Origin: Porticoccaceae bacterium
Lineage (GTDB): Bacteria > Pseudomonadota > Gammaproteobacteria > Pseudomonadales > Porticoccaceae
Assembly (NCBI GenBank): GCA_030741175.1
Contig: JASLVT010000065.1
Coordinates: 1-7,172 of the forward strand
DNA length: 7,172 nt
Direction: 5' to 3'
The notes beneath the pieces are model-generated. The model saw only the letters and a program-made list of their open reading frames with translations, had not been told where the DNA came from and made no database searches. Shown in pieces: positions 1-5,720 of this stretch. Position 1 is the stretch's first letter. The number at the start of each line of letters is the position of its first letter. A program made the translations under genes and the position numbers.

Positions 1-520
1 CAATAATTTTGGCTCTATGAATCAACGCGTAGGGCAGATCGCTGATCAATGTCTCGATCTCTCCGACGATTGTGGCGCTACTGTGATCAAATAATACGCG
101 GCTGACTTTATCGCTTTCGCTAAAGTACAGCCAGTCGCCATCAAAGGCGAGGCCCTGTGGGCCATTGAGACCCTCTATAAGGATACGATGAGTCTCGGTG
201 GTACCGTTGCCGTCACTATCTTGCAAGAGCAGTATCTGGCCGATATCGGCAATGCTGACAATAAGATCGTTGTTATCGGTCACTAGAATAAAACGCGCAT
301 AGCCCAGATCTTCAGCGACAATATCGACTTCGAAGCCTGCAGGCAGAGAAAATGCCGAATTATTCACTGTGTCAGCAGACTGATTTAGACCAGAAACCGC
401 AGTGATCATGGTCCAAAATCCGCTGATACCGCCGGGGACAGTAATGCCGATATAGAGGCTGGCAATAACAATTGCCGTGATCAGTAAGCCACTGAGTACT
501 TTGATAATTGATTTAACCAT
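1..520 (-). CDS. Membrane-anchored sorbosone/glucose dehydrogenase-like beta-propeller protein (3' end beyond window)
   Basis: The frame is open from an ATG at 520 to the left edge, giving 173 N-terminal residues. I translated it by hand. A single hydrophobic segment (about residues 5-27, after Lys3 and Lys7) looks like an uncleaved signal anchor or signal peptide, so the rest is probably periplasmic. From residue 59 on, the sequence follows the start of the PQQ-dependent sugar (sorbosone) dehydrogenase-like propeller: LPAGFEVDIVAEDL, then a blade with the calcium-type loop DSDGNG (101-106), then GLNGPQGLAFDGDWLYFSES (117-136) and a DLP motif (161-163). The start is supported by a strong ribosome binding site, AGAGGA, 8 nt upstream. 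Many family members have no known substrate, and the cofactor and catalytic residues would lie in the missing part, so dehydrogenase activity is not shown. It could equally be a non-enzymatic NHL-like propeller. The gap to ychF is 164 nt, so it may have its own promoter, but I found no convincing one. Confidence 0.72.
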   Translation of the reverse strand, partial: MVKSIIKVLSGLLITAIVIASLYIGITVPGGISGFWTMITAVSGLNQSADTVNNSAFSLPAGFEVDIVAEDLGYARFILVTDNNDLIVSIADIGQILLLQDSDGNGTTETHRILIEGLNGPQGLAFDGDWLYFSESDKVSRVLFDHSSATIVGEIETLISDLPYALIHRAKII

Positions 521-528
521 GGCTACTT

Positions 529-534
529 TCCTCT
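529..534 (-). promoter_or_regulatory. Ribosome binding site of the propeller gene
   Basis: AGAGGA read on the minus strand lies 8 nt before the ATG at 520. It is the best Shine-Dalgarno match in the window and fixes the start of the partial propeller gene. Confidence 0.7.
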
Positions 535-649
535 CAGGTCGTTGATATCTCGACAATGCAACCGGCACTGAGGCCTTATCTTGCGGCACTGTACGGGCAA
601 ATGGGTCAGTTAGATCGATGGCGCTGACGAAACTAAACCCTGAGTTGGT

Positions 650-682
650 GGCATCTAACAGGCAGCTAGCTGCTAGTTTGCC
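650..682 (-). other. Imperfect stem-loop just after ychF (possible weak terminator)
   Basis: Read on the minus strand, the arms GGCA, CTA and GCAG pair with CTGC, TAG and TGCC around a CTAG loop, with small internal bulges. The core GCAGCTAGCTGC (662-673) is a perfect 12-bp palindrome. The structure starts 2 nt after the ychF stop codon, where a terminator or 3'-end stabiliser would sit. No run of T follows, so it does not meet the usual criteria for an intrinsic terminator. It may be an RNA-stability hairpin or chance. Confidence 0.35.
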
Positions 683-684
683 GG

Positions 685-1776
685 TTAAACATTAAAGCGG
701 AAATGGATAACATCACCATCCGCAACAATATAGTCCTTGCCTTCAAGACGCCATTTGCCGGCATCTTTGGCCCCTTGCTCGCCATTGCCGGCTATATAGT
801 CGTCGTAGCCAACAATCTCTGCGCGTATAAAGCCTTTTTCAAAATCGGTGTGGATTTTACCGGCCGCATTGGGAGCAGTTGCACCCACAGGGATGGTCCA
901 GGCGCGCACTTCTTTGGGGCCGGCGGTAAAGTAGGTCTGCAGCCCGAGTAGGCTATAACCGGCACGGATCACTCTATTTAAGCCGGGTTCCTGCATGCCC
1001 ATTTCCTGTAGGAATTCGATTTTTTCATCATCCTCAAGCTCAGAAATTTCCGCTTCCAGTTTATTACAGATGGGCACCACCACTGAGCCCTCGGCTTCAG
1101 CAATGCTGATCACGGCATCCAGATAGGGATTGTTGTCAAAACCCTCTTCATCGACATTGGCGATATACATGGTGGGTTTCAATGTCAGCAGGCTGAGGGG
1201 CTTGAGCAGTTTTAATTCATCGTCGTTCAAGCCAAAGGAGCGCAATGGCTTGGCCTCATTGAGATGAGGCAGTATTTTCTCGGCTATGGCTTTAAGGGCA
1301 ATGGCGTCGGCATCTTTGCCTTTGGCCGCCTTGGTGGCGCGCAGTAGTGCTTTTTCGACACTGTCGAGATCGGCCAGTGCCAATTCAGTATTGATCACAT
1401 CAATATCATCGGGTGGGCTGATATGGCCCTCCACATGAATAACATTTTCATCATCAAAGCAGCGTACAACATGGGCAATTGCGTCAGTTTCGCGAATATT
1501 GGACAGAAACTGGTTGCCCAGACCCTCACCTTTGGAGGCACCGGCCACCAAGCCGGCGATATCGACAAATTCCATACTGGTGGGAATAGTGCGCTCCGGA
1601 TTGACAATGGCGGCGATTTTATCCTGACGGGGGTCGGGAATAGGCACAACACCAGTATTGGGCTCAATGGTGCAGAAGGGAAAATTTTCCGCGCCAATAC
1701 CCGCTTTGGTCAGTGCATTAAATAAGGTCGACTTGCCAACATTAGGCAGTCCAACAATTCCGCAATTAAAACCCAT
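685..1776 (-). CDS. ychF: Redox-regulated ribosome-associated ATPase YchF (Obg family, OLA1 homologue)
   Basis: This 363-residue protein has the same length as E. coli YchF. It is a universally conserved P-loop NTPase of the Obg family that, unusually, prefers ATP to GTP. It binds ribosomes and in E. coli is linked to oxidative-stress control. The P-loop GLPNVGKST is at residues 9-17 and the G3-like DIAG at 72-75. His114 is present at the position reported as catalytic in E. coli. NVDE (207-210) replaces the NKxD guanine-specificity motif, which explains the ATP preference. Cys5 and Cys35, the positions reported as redox-relevant, are both kept. The C-terminal TGS domain begins near residue 280 with [15 protein letters not shown]. 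The ATG start has AAGGT 9 nt upstream. It lies 40 nt after pth, probably in the same operon, matching the common pth-ychF pairing in gammaproteobacteria. Confidence 0.97.
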   Translation of the reverse strand: MGFNCGIVGLPNVGKSTLFNALTKAGIGAENFPFCTIEPNTGVVPIPDPRQDKIAAIVNPERTIPTSMEFVDIAGLVAGASKGEGLGNQFLSNIRETDAIAHVVRCFDDENVIHVEGHISPPDDIDVINTELALADLDSVEKALLRATKAAKGKDADAIALKAIAEKILPHLNEAKPLRSFGLNDDELKLLKPLSLLTLKPTMYIANVDEEGFDNNPYLDAVISIAEAEGSVVVPICNKLEAEISELEDDEKIEFLQEMGMQEPGLNRVIRAGYSLLGLQTYFTAGPKEVRAWTIPVGATAPNAAGKIHTDFEKGFIRAEIVGYDDYIAGNGEQGAKDAGKWRLEGKDYIVADGDVIHFRFNV

Positions 1777-1816
1777 TTTATAATTACCTTTGTTCCAGCG
1801 TCTTTTCGGCTAGATG

Positions 1817-2398
1817 TTAAATGCTGTGGAGTGCCGTCATGGCCTTTTCCCACTGACCCTCTACGGCGGTGGGCAGATGGCGCAGGGCATCATCAATACT
1901 GTTGGTTATAAGTTGCTGATCACTGGGTGAGGCTTTCTTGAGTACATAGTCTGCCACCTGATTTGCCTGACCGGGATGGCCTATGCCAATCCGTAAACGC
2001 GCAAACAGCTGACTATTGCCCAAACAGCGAATGGCGTCTCTCAGCCCATTGTGACCGCCATGACCGCCGCCTTTTTTAAAGCGGGCAGTGCCCGGCGCTA
2101 AATCCAGCTCGTCGTGGACGATTAATATATTTTCTGGCGCAATTTGATAGAACTTGGCCAGCGCACCAATGGATTTGCCACTTAGATTCATAAAGGTGCT
2201 GGGTATTAGCAGTCGCACGGTTCGGTTGGCGATAATGGTCTTGGCGGTATCACCAAAAAATTTACTCTCGTGTTTGAGTTCCACCGATAGCGATTTTGCC
2301 AGTTCCAGAACCAAGTCGGCCCCGGCATTGTGCCGCGTCCGTTGATAGTTGGGGCCGGGATTTCCCAGTCCTACTATGAGTTCAACGGGCGCTTCCAA
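1817..2398 (-). CDS. pth: Peptidyl-tRNA hydrolase, TTG start
   Basis: This cytoplasmic enzyme cleaves the ester bond of peptidyl-tRNAs that drop off the ribosome and so recycles tRNA. The 193 residues match the family length (E. coli 194). Visible active-site residues are Asn13 in GLGNPG (11-15 region), the catalytic His23 in TRHNAG, Asn71 in TFMNLSGKS, Asp96 in HDELD and Asn117 in GGHGGHNGLR; these correspond to E. coli Asn10, His20, Asn68, Asp93 and Asn114. There is no ATG in frame near the start. The TTG at 2398 leaves a normal 7-residue lead into LIVGLGNPG and has a weak AGTAGG about 8 nt upstream; a CTG two codons earlier is the only nearby alternative before an in-frame TAG. It follows rplY by 31 nt and precedes ychF by 40 nt. 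It is probably co-transcribed with both, and its weak start would favour reinitiation after rplY. Confidence 0.96.
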   Translation of the reverse strand: MEAPVELIVGLGNPGPNYQRTRHNAGADLVLELAKSLSVELKHESKFFGDTAKTIIANRTVRLLIPSTFMNLSGKSIGALAKFYQIAPENILIVHDELDLAPGTARFKKGGGHGGHNGLRDAIRCLGNSQLFARLRIGIGHPGQANQVADYVLKKASPSDQQLITNSIDDALRHLPTAVEGQWEKAMTALHSI

Positions 2399-2423
2399 TG
2401 TCAGGGCCTACTCAGAGGGCAGA

Positions 2424-2439
2424 CGAAGATTACTCTTCG
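2424..2439 (-). other. Small hairpin across the rplY stop codon
   Basis: CGAAGA and TCTTCG pair around a 4-nt GTAA loop that contains part of the rplY TAA stop. The stem is only 6 bp and no T-run follows, so it is not a terminator. It could slightly affect coupling between rplY and pth or could be chance. Confidence 0.25.
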
Positions 2440-3110
2440 CTTGCGTCCTCAGCACTATCGTCGGCAGCTTCACCGGCGTCAGCATCAGCATCAGTATCGG
2501 CTGCTGGTGCTTCGTCTTCGTCTTTCGCTTTGGACTTATTCACCGCGGCGATAGGCAGATCGTGGTCGTCGCCATGACTTAGGGCAACGGACTCAACGCC
2601 TTTAGGTAGATTGATATCAGAGATATGCAAGGTCTGACCCAGTTCGACTTCAGCCATATCCACCTCGAGGTATTCGGGAAGATCGGCTGGCAGACACATG
2701 ATTTCCAGTTCGGTCATGCTGCGAGCAATCAGACCACCACCCAATTTAACGCCAACACAGGTATCTTCGTTGATAAAGTGCAACGGTACTCGAGTTTGTA
2801 GTTTGGTGTTTTTGCTGACACGCAAGAAGTCCATATGCAAGATAATGGCTTTAGCAGGATGGCGTTGCACATCTTTAACGATAACGTCTTCAGCTTTGCC
2901 ATCAATGTCGAGAGAAATAATATGTGAGTAGAAAGCCTCGTTCTCTAGGGCTTTCATTACATCTTTATGGACAAGCGTGAGTTTTGCGGCTTTTTTCTTA
3001 CCGCCATAGACAATTGCGGGTATTTCTCCGGCCAGACGACGCAGGCGGCGGCTCGCACCTTTCCCTGTATCCTCGCGACCTTTCGCATGTAAGGTAAAAT
3101 CAGTAGACAT
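2430..3110 (-). CDS. rplY: 50S ribosomal protein L25, long CTC/TL5 form
   Basis: L25 binds 5S rRNA in the central protuberance of the large ribosomal subunit. The 226 residues comprise an N-terminal L25 domain (about 1-98, with GKGASRRLRRLAGEIPAIVYG at 17-37), a C-terminal TL5/CTC beta domain (about 99-190), and an acidic, alanine-rich tail (about 194-226). E. coli has only the short N-terminal form. The frame extends upstream to a TTG at 3122, but I chose the ATG at 3110. It gives the usual N-terminus MSTDFTLHAKGRE and has GGAG 6 nt upstream, whereas the TTG overlaps that ribosome binding site. The gene follows prs by 107 nt and precedes pth by 31 nt. Long L25 is common between prs and pth in gammaproteobacteria, and CTC proteins were first described as general-stress proteins in Bacillus. 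Confidence 0.96.
   Translation of the reverse strand: MSTDFTLHAKGREDTGKGASRRLRRLAGEIPAIVYGGKKKAAKLTLVHKDVMKALENEAFYSHIISLDIDGKAEDVIVKDVQRHPAKAIILHMDFLRVSKNTKLQTRVPLHFINEDTCVGVKLGGGLIARSMTELEIMCLPADLPEYLEVDMAEVELGQTLHISDINLPKGVESVALSHGDDHDLPIAAVNKSKAKDEDEAPAADTDADADAGEAADDSAEDASEE
2476..2499 (-). repeat. Degenerate hexamer repeat in the rplY tail
   Basis: About four copies of a hexamer close to GCATCA (plus-strand reading) encode the Asp-Ala run of the L25 C-terminus. Two copies are identical and the outer two differ by one or two bases. It is in frame, so copy-number change would only lengthen or shorten the acidic tail. Confidence 0.55.
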
Positions 3111-3116
3111 GATAGT

Positions 3117-3120
3117 CTCC
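3117..3120 (-). promoter_or_regulatory. Ribosome binding site of rplY
   Basis: GGAG on the minus strand lies 6 nt before the ATG at 3110. It decides the start in favour of that ATG over the in-frame TTG at 3122, which lies upstream of and overlaps this site. Confidence 0.7.
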
Positions 3121-3122
3121 AA

Positions 3123-3137
3123 TGTTGTGCCACAACA
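3123..3137 (-). promoter_or_regulatory. 15-bp palindrome upstream of rplY (possible operator or RNA hairpin)
   Basis: TGTTGTGGCACAACA is a perfect inverted repeat with 7-bp arms around one central base. It ends about 2 nt before the GGAG ribosome binding site of rplY. As DNA it resembles a dimeric-repressor operator half-site pair. As RNA it could form a short hairpin that partly masks the ribosome binding site. No regulator can be named from the sequence. Confidence 0.35.
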
Positions 3138-3172
3138 GACCGCGACCAGACCTGTAGTGGGGTTTAATGCCT

Positions 3173-3196
3173 CTTTTAAGAAGGCGGTTTTAAAAG
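3173..3196 (-). other. AT-rich inverted repeat between prs and rplY
   Basis: CTTTTAA and TTAAAAG form a 7-bp stem around a 10-nt loop, 22 nt after the prs stop codon. The stem is AT-rich and no T-run follows, so it is a poor intrinsic terminator. It may mark a processing or partial-termination point, or may form part of promoter-like AT-rich DNA ahead of rplY. Confidence 0.25.
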
Positions 3197-3217
3197 TGCC
3201 CGTTGCTAGGTTTTCAC

Positions 3218-4159
3218 CTAGTCAAACATGGCGCTAATGGATTCTTCGTTGCTAATTCGACGCACAGATTCACCGAGAAGCTTGCCCAACTGCAGGCTAC
3301 GGATCTTTTTACACTTCTTGGCGTCGTCGCTCAGTGGGATACTGTTGGCTACAACCAATTCGTCTAACTGAGAGTTTTTAATATTATCAATGGCGCCACC
3401 AGACAGAACAGCGTGGGTGGCATAGGCGACGACCTTGGCAGCACCGTTTTTCTTTAGTGCCTCTGCCGCTTTACACAATGTGCCTGCGGTATCGACAATA
3501 TCATCGACCAACACACAGGTGCGCCCTTCAACTTCACCGATAAGGTTCATTACCTCACTCTGGTTGGAACTTGGACGACGCTTATCAATAATAGCCAGAT
3601 CACAACCCAGTTGTTTGGCTACGGCTCTAGCACGGACAACACCGCCAACATCGGGTGATACGACCTGCAAGTCTTTGTAATTCTGACGTTCAATATCGCC
3701 TAACAAAACCGGTGCACCGTAGACATTGTCCACTGTGCAGTTGAAAAAGCCTTGAATTTGCTCAGCATGGAGATCGACAGTGAGCACGCGATCAACGCCA
3801 GCATTGGAGAGCATATCAGCAACTACTTTGGCGCTGATGGGCACACGTACTGAGCGTACACGACGATCTTGACGGGCGTAGCCGAAATAGGGCACCACGG
3901 CGGTAATTCGGCCAGCAGAGGCTCGGCGCAATGCATCGATCATCAGCACCAACTCCATCAAATGGCGGTTGGTGGGTGCACAGGTGGGTTGCACCACAAA
4001 TACATCATGACCGCGAACATTTTCGCGAATCTCAATATTGATTTCGCCATCTGAGAACAATGATACCAGTGCATCACCGAGAGGAAGGCCCAATGTGCGA
4101 GCGATTTCAGCTGCCAGTTCCGGATTTGCATTTCCGGAGAAGACCGTTAATCTTGCCAC
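3218..4159 (-). CDS. prs: Ribose-phosphate pyrophosphokinase (PRPP synthetase), GTG start
   Basis: Prs makes PRPP from ribose 5-phosphate and ATP for purine, pyrimidine, NAD, His and Trp synthesis. From the GTG at 4159 the protein has 313 residues (E. coli 315). Visible landmarks are FSDGEI (35-40), [22 protein letters not shown] (79-100, ATP-binding region), the Mg-binding [11 protein letters not shown] (129-139), the flexible-loop KRRP (193-196), the PRPP loop [10 protein letters not shown] (218-227) and the family C-terminus [13 protein letters not shown]. The frame stays open upstream through the tRNA, but that extension is tRNA sequence. The choice is between ATG at 4180 (320 aa) and GTG at 4159. 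The GTG has AGGA 8 nt upstream and gives the normal N-terminus [10 protein letters not shown]. The ATG has no ribosome binding site and would begin only 9 nt after the tRNA CCA. The gene starts 30 nt after tRNA-Gln, so its mRNA 5' end is probably made by tRNA processing unless there is a promoter inside ispE. Confidence 0.96.
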   Translation of the reverse strand: MARLTVFSGNANPELAAEIARTLGLPLGDALVSLFSDGEINIEIRENVRGHDVFVVQPTCAPTNRHLMELVLMIDALRRASAGRITAVVPYFGYARQDRRVRSVRVPISAKVVADMLSNAGVDRVLTVDLHAEQIQGFFNCTVDNVYGAPVLLGDIERQNYKDLQVVSPDVGGVVRARAVAKQLGCDLAIIDKRRPSSNQSEVMNLIGEVEGRTCVLVDDIVDTAGTLCKAAEALKKNGAAKVVAYATHAVLSGGAIDNIKNSQLDELVVANSIPLSDDAKKCKKIRSLQLGKLLGESVRRISNEESISAMFD

Positions 4160-4167
4160 GTCATTTT

Positions 4168-4171
4168 TCCT
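4168..4171 (-). promoter_or_regulatory. Ribosome binding site of prs
   Basis: AGGA on the minus strand, inside CCAGGAAAA, lies 8 nt before the GTG at 4159. It lies inside the longer reading frame from the ATG at 4180, which supports the shorter prs. Confidence 0.6.
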
Positions 4172-4189
4172 GGTATTCATAATTTGAAC

Positions 4190-4264
4190 TGGCTGGGGCG
4201 GGAGGATTCGAACCTCCGATGCCGGGATCAAAACCCGGTGCCTTAACCACTTGGCGACGCCCCA
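4190..4264 (-). tRNA. tRNA-Gln(UUG) with encoded CCA
   Basis: The 75-nt cloverleaf can be folded by eye. The acceptor stem pairs TGGGGCG with CGCCCCA, followed by discriminator G and an encoded CCA. The D arm is GCC/GGC. The anticodon stem CCGGG/CCCGG encloses the loop TTTTGAT, with anticodon TTG at 4229-4231, which reads CAA (and CAG by wobble). The T arm is GGAGG/CCTCC with loop TTCGAAT. It closely resembles E. coli tRNA-Gln(UUG), including the U1 start and weak first pair known for glutamine tRNAs. Its first 22 nt overlap the 3' end of ispE, and prs begins 30 nt after the CCA. A tRNA-Gln between ispE and prs is, from memory, the arrangement also seen in Pseudomonas. Confidence 0.98.
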
Positions 4265-5109
4265 GTAAAAATTTTTCCCAATTGCTGGTGCAGTGTGGAG
4301 CGATTCTCGCCCCGCGCTATAAACGCAGACCATTGTTTTGGTACCAAGTCGAGAGCCTGTTGAGCCTCTGTCTGGTTAGCAAAGCAACAAAATACGCTAG
4401 CACCAGTCCCTGTCATCAGTGGGTTGTTGTAATCCGCTATCCATTCCAATGCTTGCTTCACTGCTGGATAACTCTTCTCGACTACGGTCTGACAGTCATT
4501 CCTGTACTGCACCCCTGAGAGGGCGCGTATTTTGATGGGTGGAGAGTTCCTTGTCAATTGAGGATGCGAAAAAATTTCGGCGGTAGAGACCTGCACATTT
4601 GGTGTGATTACCAAATACCATTGCTCGGGAATATCTATCGGTGTTAAAACATCGCCAATTCCCTCGGCAAATGCACTGTTTCCCTGTACAAAAACAGGCA
4701 CATCGGCACCCAATTCGCGGCCCATTGCAGCCAAATCCTCGAGGCTGAGACCACAGTGCCAAAGGGCATTGAGGCCAACCAATGTCGTTGCTGCATTGCT
4801 GCTGCCACCGCCGAGGCCGCCGCCCATGGGTATGCGTTTATCGAGACTTATGGCGCAACCCTGCTTACAGCTGGTTTTATCCTGTAACAGACGGGCTGCG
4901 CGGATAATTAAATTATCATTCGCATCAACACCATCAAGCGATGCGCTCAGAGTGATTTTGCTCGTGGTGTTGGCTTTAAAAGTTAGATTGTCACCATAGT
5001 CGAGTAACTGAAATAGCGTCTGAAGATCGTGGTAGCCGTTGTCACGACGACCTGTGATATGCAGAAAGAGATTGAGTTTGGCCGGTGAGGGCAATGTAAC
5101 AGCAGACAT
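4243..5109 (-). CDS. ispE: 4-diphosphocytidyl-2-C-methyl-D-erythritol kinase
   Basis: IspE phosphorylates CDP-ME on the 2-hydroxyl in the MEP pathway to isopentenyl diphosphate, in the cytoplasm. The 288 residues are typical (E. coli 283). GHMP-kinase motifs appear in order: [16 protein letters not shown] (7-22, with Lys11 matching the catalytic-site lysine), [17 protein letters not shown] (94-110, ATP-binding loop), LGADVPVF with catalytic Asp136, and MTGTGASVF (232-240). The ATG at 5109 is 20 nt after lolB, with no strong ribosome binding site, so translation may depend on the upstream genes. The notable feature is the end: the last six residues (GASPSG) and the TAA at 4243-4245 lie inside the tRNA-Gln gene, whose 5' end is at 4264. 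Conserved sequence stops before this tail ([12 protein letters not shown]), so the tail is probably not functionally important. Confidence 0.97.
   Translation of the reverse strand: MSAVTLPSPAKLNLFLHITGRRDNGYHDLQTLFQLLDYGDNLTFKANTTSKITLSASLDGVDANDNLIIRAARLLQDKTSCKQGCAISLDKRIPMGGGLGGGSSNAATTLVGLNALWHCGLSLEDLAAMGRELGADVPVFVQGNSAFAEGIGDVLTPIDIPEQWYLVITPNVQVSTAEIFSHPQLTRNSPPIKIRALSGVQYRNDCQTVVEKSYPAVKQALEWIADYNNPLMTGTGASVFCCFANQTEAQQALDLVPKQWSAFIARGENRSTLHQQLGKIFTGASPSG
4318..4347 (-). promoter_or_regulatory. Candidate promoter inside ispE for tRNA-Gln and prs
   Basis: On the minus strand, TTGGTA (4342-4347) and TTTATA (4318-4323) are separated by 18 nt, followed by the GC-rich stretch GCGCGGG typical of stable-RNA promoter discriminators. 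A transcript would start near 4311, leaving a leader of about 46 nt before the tRNA. Both hexamers are only partial sigma-70 matches and they lie in coding sequence, so this is a suggestion only. Confidence 0.25.
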
Positions 5110-5129
5110 AGTTTCACTACCGCTGGTGA

Positions 5130-5720
5130 TTATTCTGGTGAATTCCAGCGCGATATTACCAGTTTAAAGCTCTGGTCCCCAAGTTGACCGCTGATTTTTC
5201 TGGGCAGTAGCCCCGCGCTGGTCATTTGGTAGCGAGAAAATCTCAGTTGCCAGCCCTGTTGATCAAAGCTCAAGGCGGTACCATCAGGATTGTTTATTAG
5301 CTCGGTTGGCGCAGTCTGATTGGGATTGGGTAGCCCGCGCACCCACCAACTAAGGGCATCCACAGGAATTGGTAGGCCGGTGAAGCGAGCGGCTAACACC
5401 TCTGGGGCAGCGACATAGTAGCGCTCTCCTTGCTGCATCTGCGCACTGGTATGGTCGCCTGCGATCACAACATTGCCTGCGCCGAGAGGTCCAGATAGCT
5501 GAACTTGATATTGTTGGCGGTTTTGAGTCCAGTTCAGGTTGGCACTACCGCCACGATCGGATGATTTAAAGCCTAATTTGCCTTGCAATTGCCATTGGTC
5601 ATATGCCGCTAGCAGTTGTTGGTGCTCGGTCCAGCTGCCGCTCTGGGGTGCTAGCGGTGGCTGATGGCTACAGCCAGTTGTGATGATAAGAGCCAGTAGC
5701 AGTAGTACTTTCAGTTTCAC
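5130..5720 (-). CDS. lolB: Outer-membrane lipoprotein insertion protein LolB, GTG start
   Basis: LolB takes lipoproteins from periplasmic LolA and inserts them into the inner leaflet of the outer membrane, and is itself a lipoprotein. Its 196 residues compare with 207 in E. coli. Residues 1-16 form a lipoprotein signal (KLK, a leucine-rich core, then TTGC), giving acylated Cys17. The -3 position of the lipobox is Thr rather than Leu, a tolerated variant. The LSGPLGAGN loop (76-83) aligns with the E. coli NPLG loop, so Leu79 matches the exposed Leu68 of mature E. coli LolB that is needed for membrane transfer. LTGMPIP is seen here as FTGLPIPVDALSWWVRGLPNP (113-133). The start is GTG, overlapping the TGA of the TPR gene by 4 nt (GTGA), which implies translational coupling. 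ispE follows after 20 nt. Confidence 0.95.
   Translation of the reverse strand: MKLKVLLLLALIITTGCSHQPPLAPQSGSWTEHQQLLAAYDQWQLQGKLGFKSSDRGGSANLNWTQNRQQYQVQLSGPLGAGNVVIAGDHTSAQMQQGERYYVAAPEVLAARFTGLPIPVDALSWWVRGLPNPNQTAPTELINNPDGTALSFDQQGWQLRFSRYQMTSAGLLPRKISGQLGDQSFKLVISRWNSPE

Noticed and set aside
703..951. Plus-strand open frames over ychF, pth, rplY, prs and ispE (for example 703-951, 1423-1725, 2330-2582, 3435-3680, 4604-4999)
   Set aside because: They lie wholly or mainly within well-conserved genes on the other strand, show no family motifs and have no ribosome binding site context. They are shadows.
3111..3122. TTG start for rplY at 3122 adding METI
   Set aside because: The added codons overlap the GGAG ribosome binding site used by the ATG at 3110, and the family N-terminus begins at the latter.
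4190..4264. tRNA-Gln as an integration attachment site
   Set aside because: I saw no integrase, no repeated tRNA 3' fragment and no foreign-looking genes in the window; the flanking genes are the conserved ispE and prs.
4267..4276. AAAAATTTTT palindrome just upstream of the tRNA 5' end
   Set aside because: It encodes Lys-Ile-Phe in ispE, is too short to be a terminator hairpin, and AT-rich sequence next to a tRNA 5' end is common.
4160..4333. Long N-terminal extension of prs through tRNA-Gln to a start at 4333
   Set aside because: The extension (for example [23 protein letters not shown]) is simply the tRNA-Gln gene read in frame, a familiar annotation artefact. The PRPP synthetase family starts at about [10 protein letters not shown].
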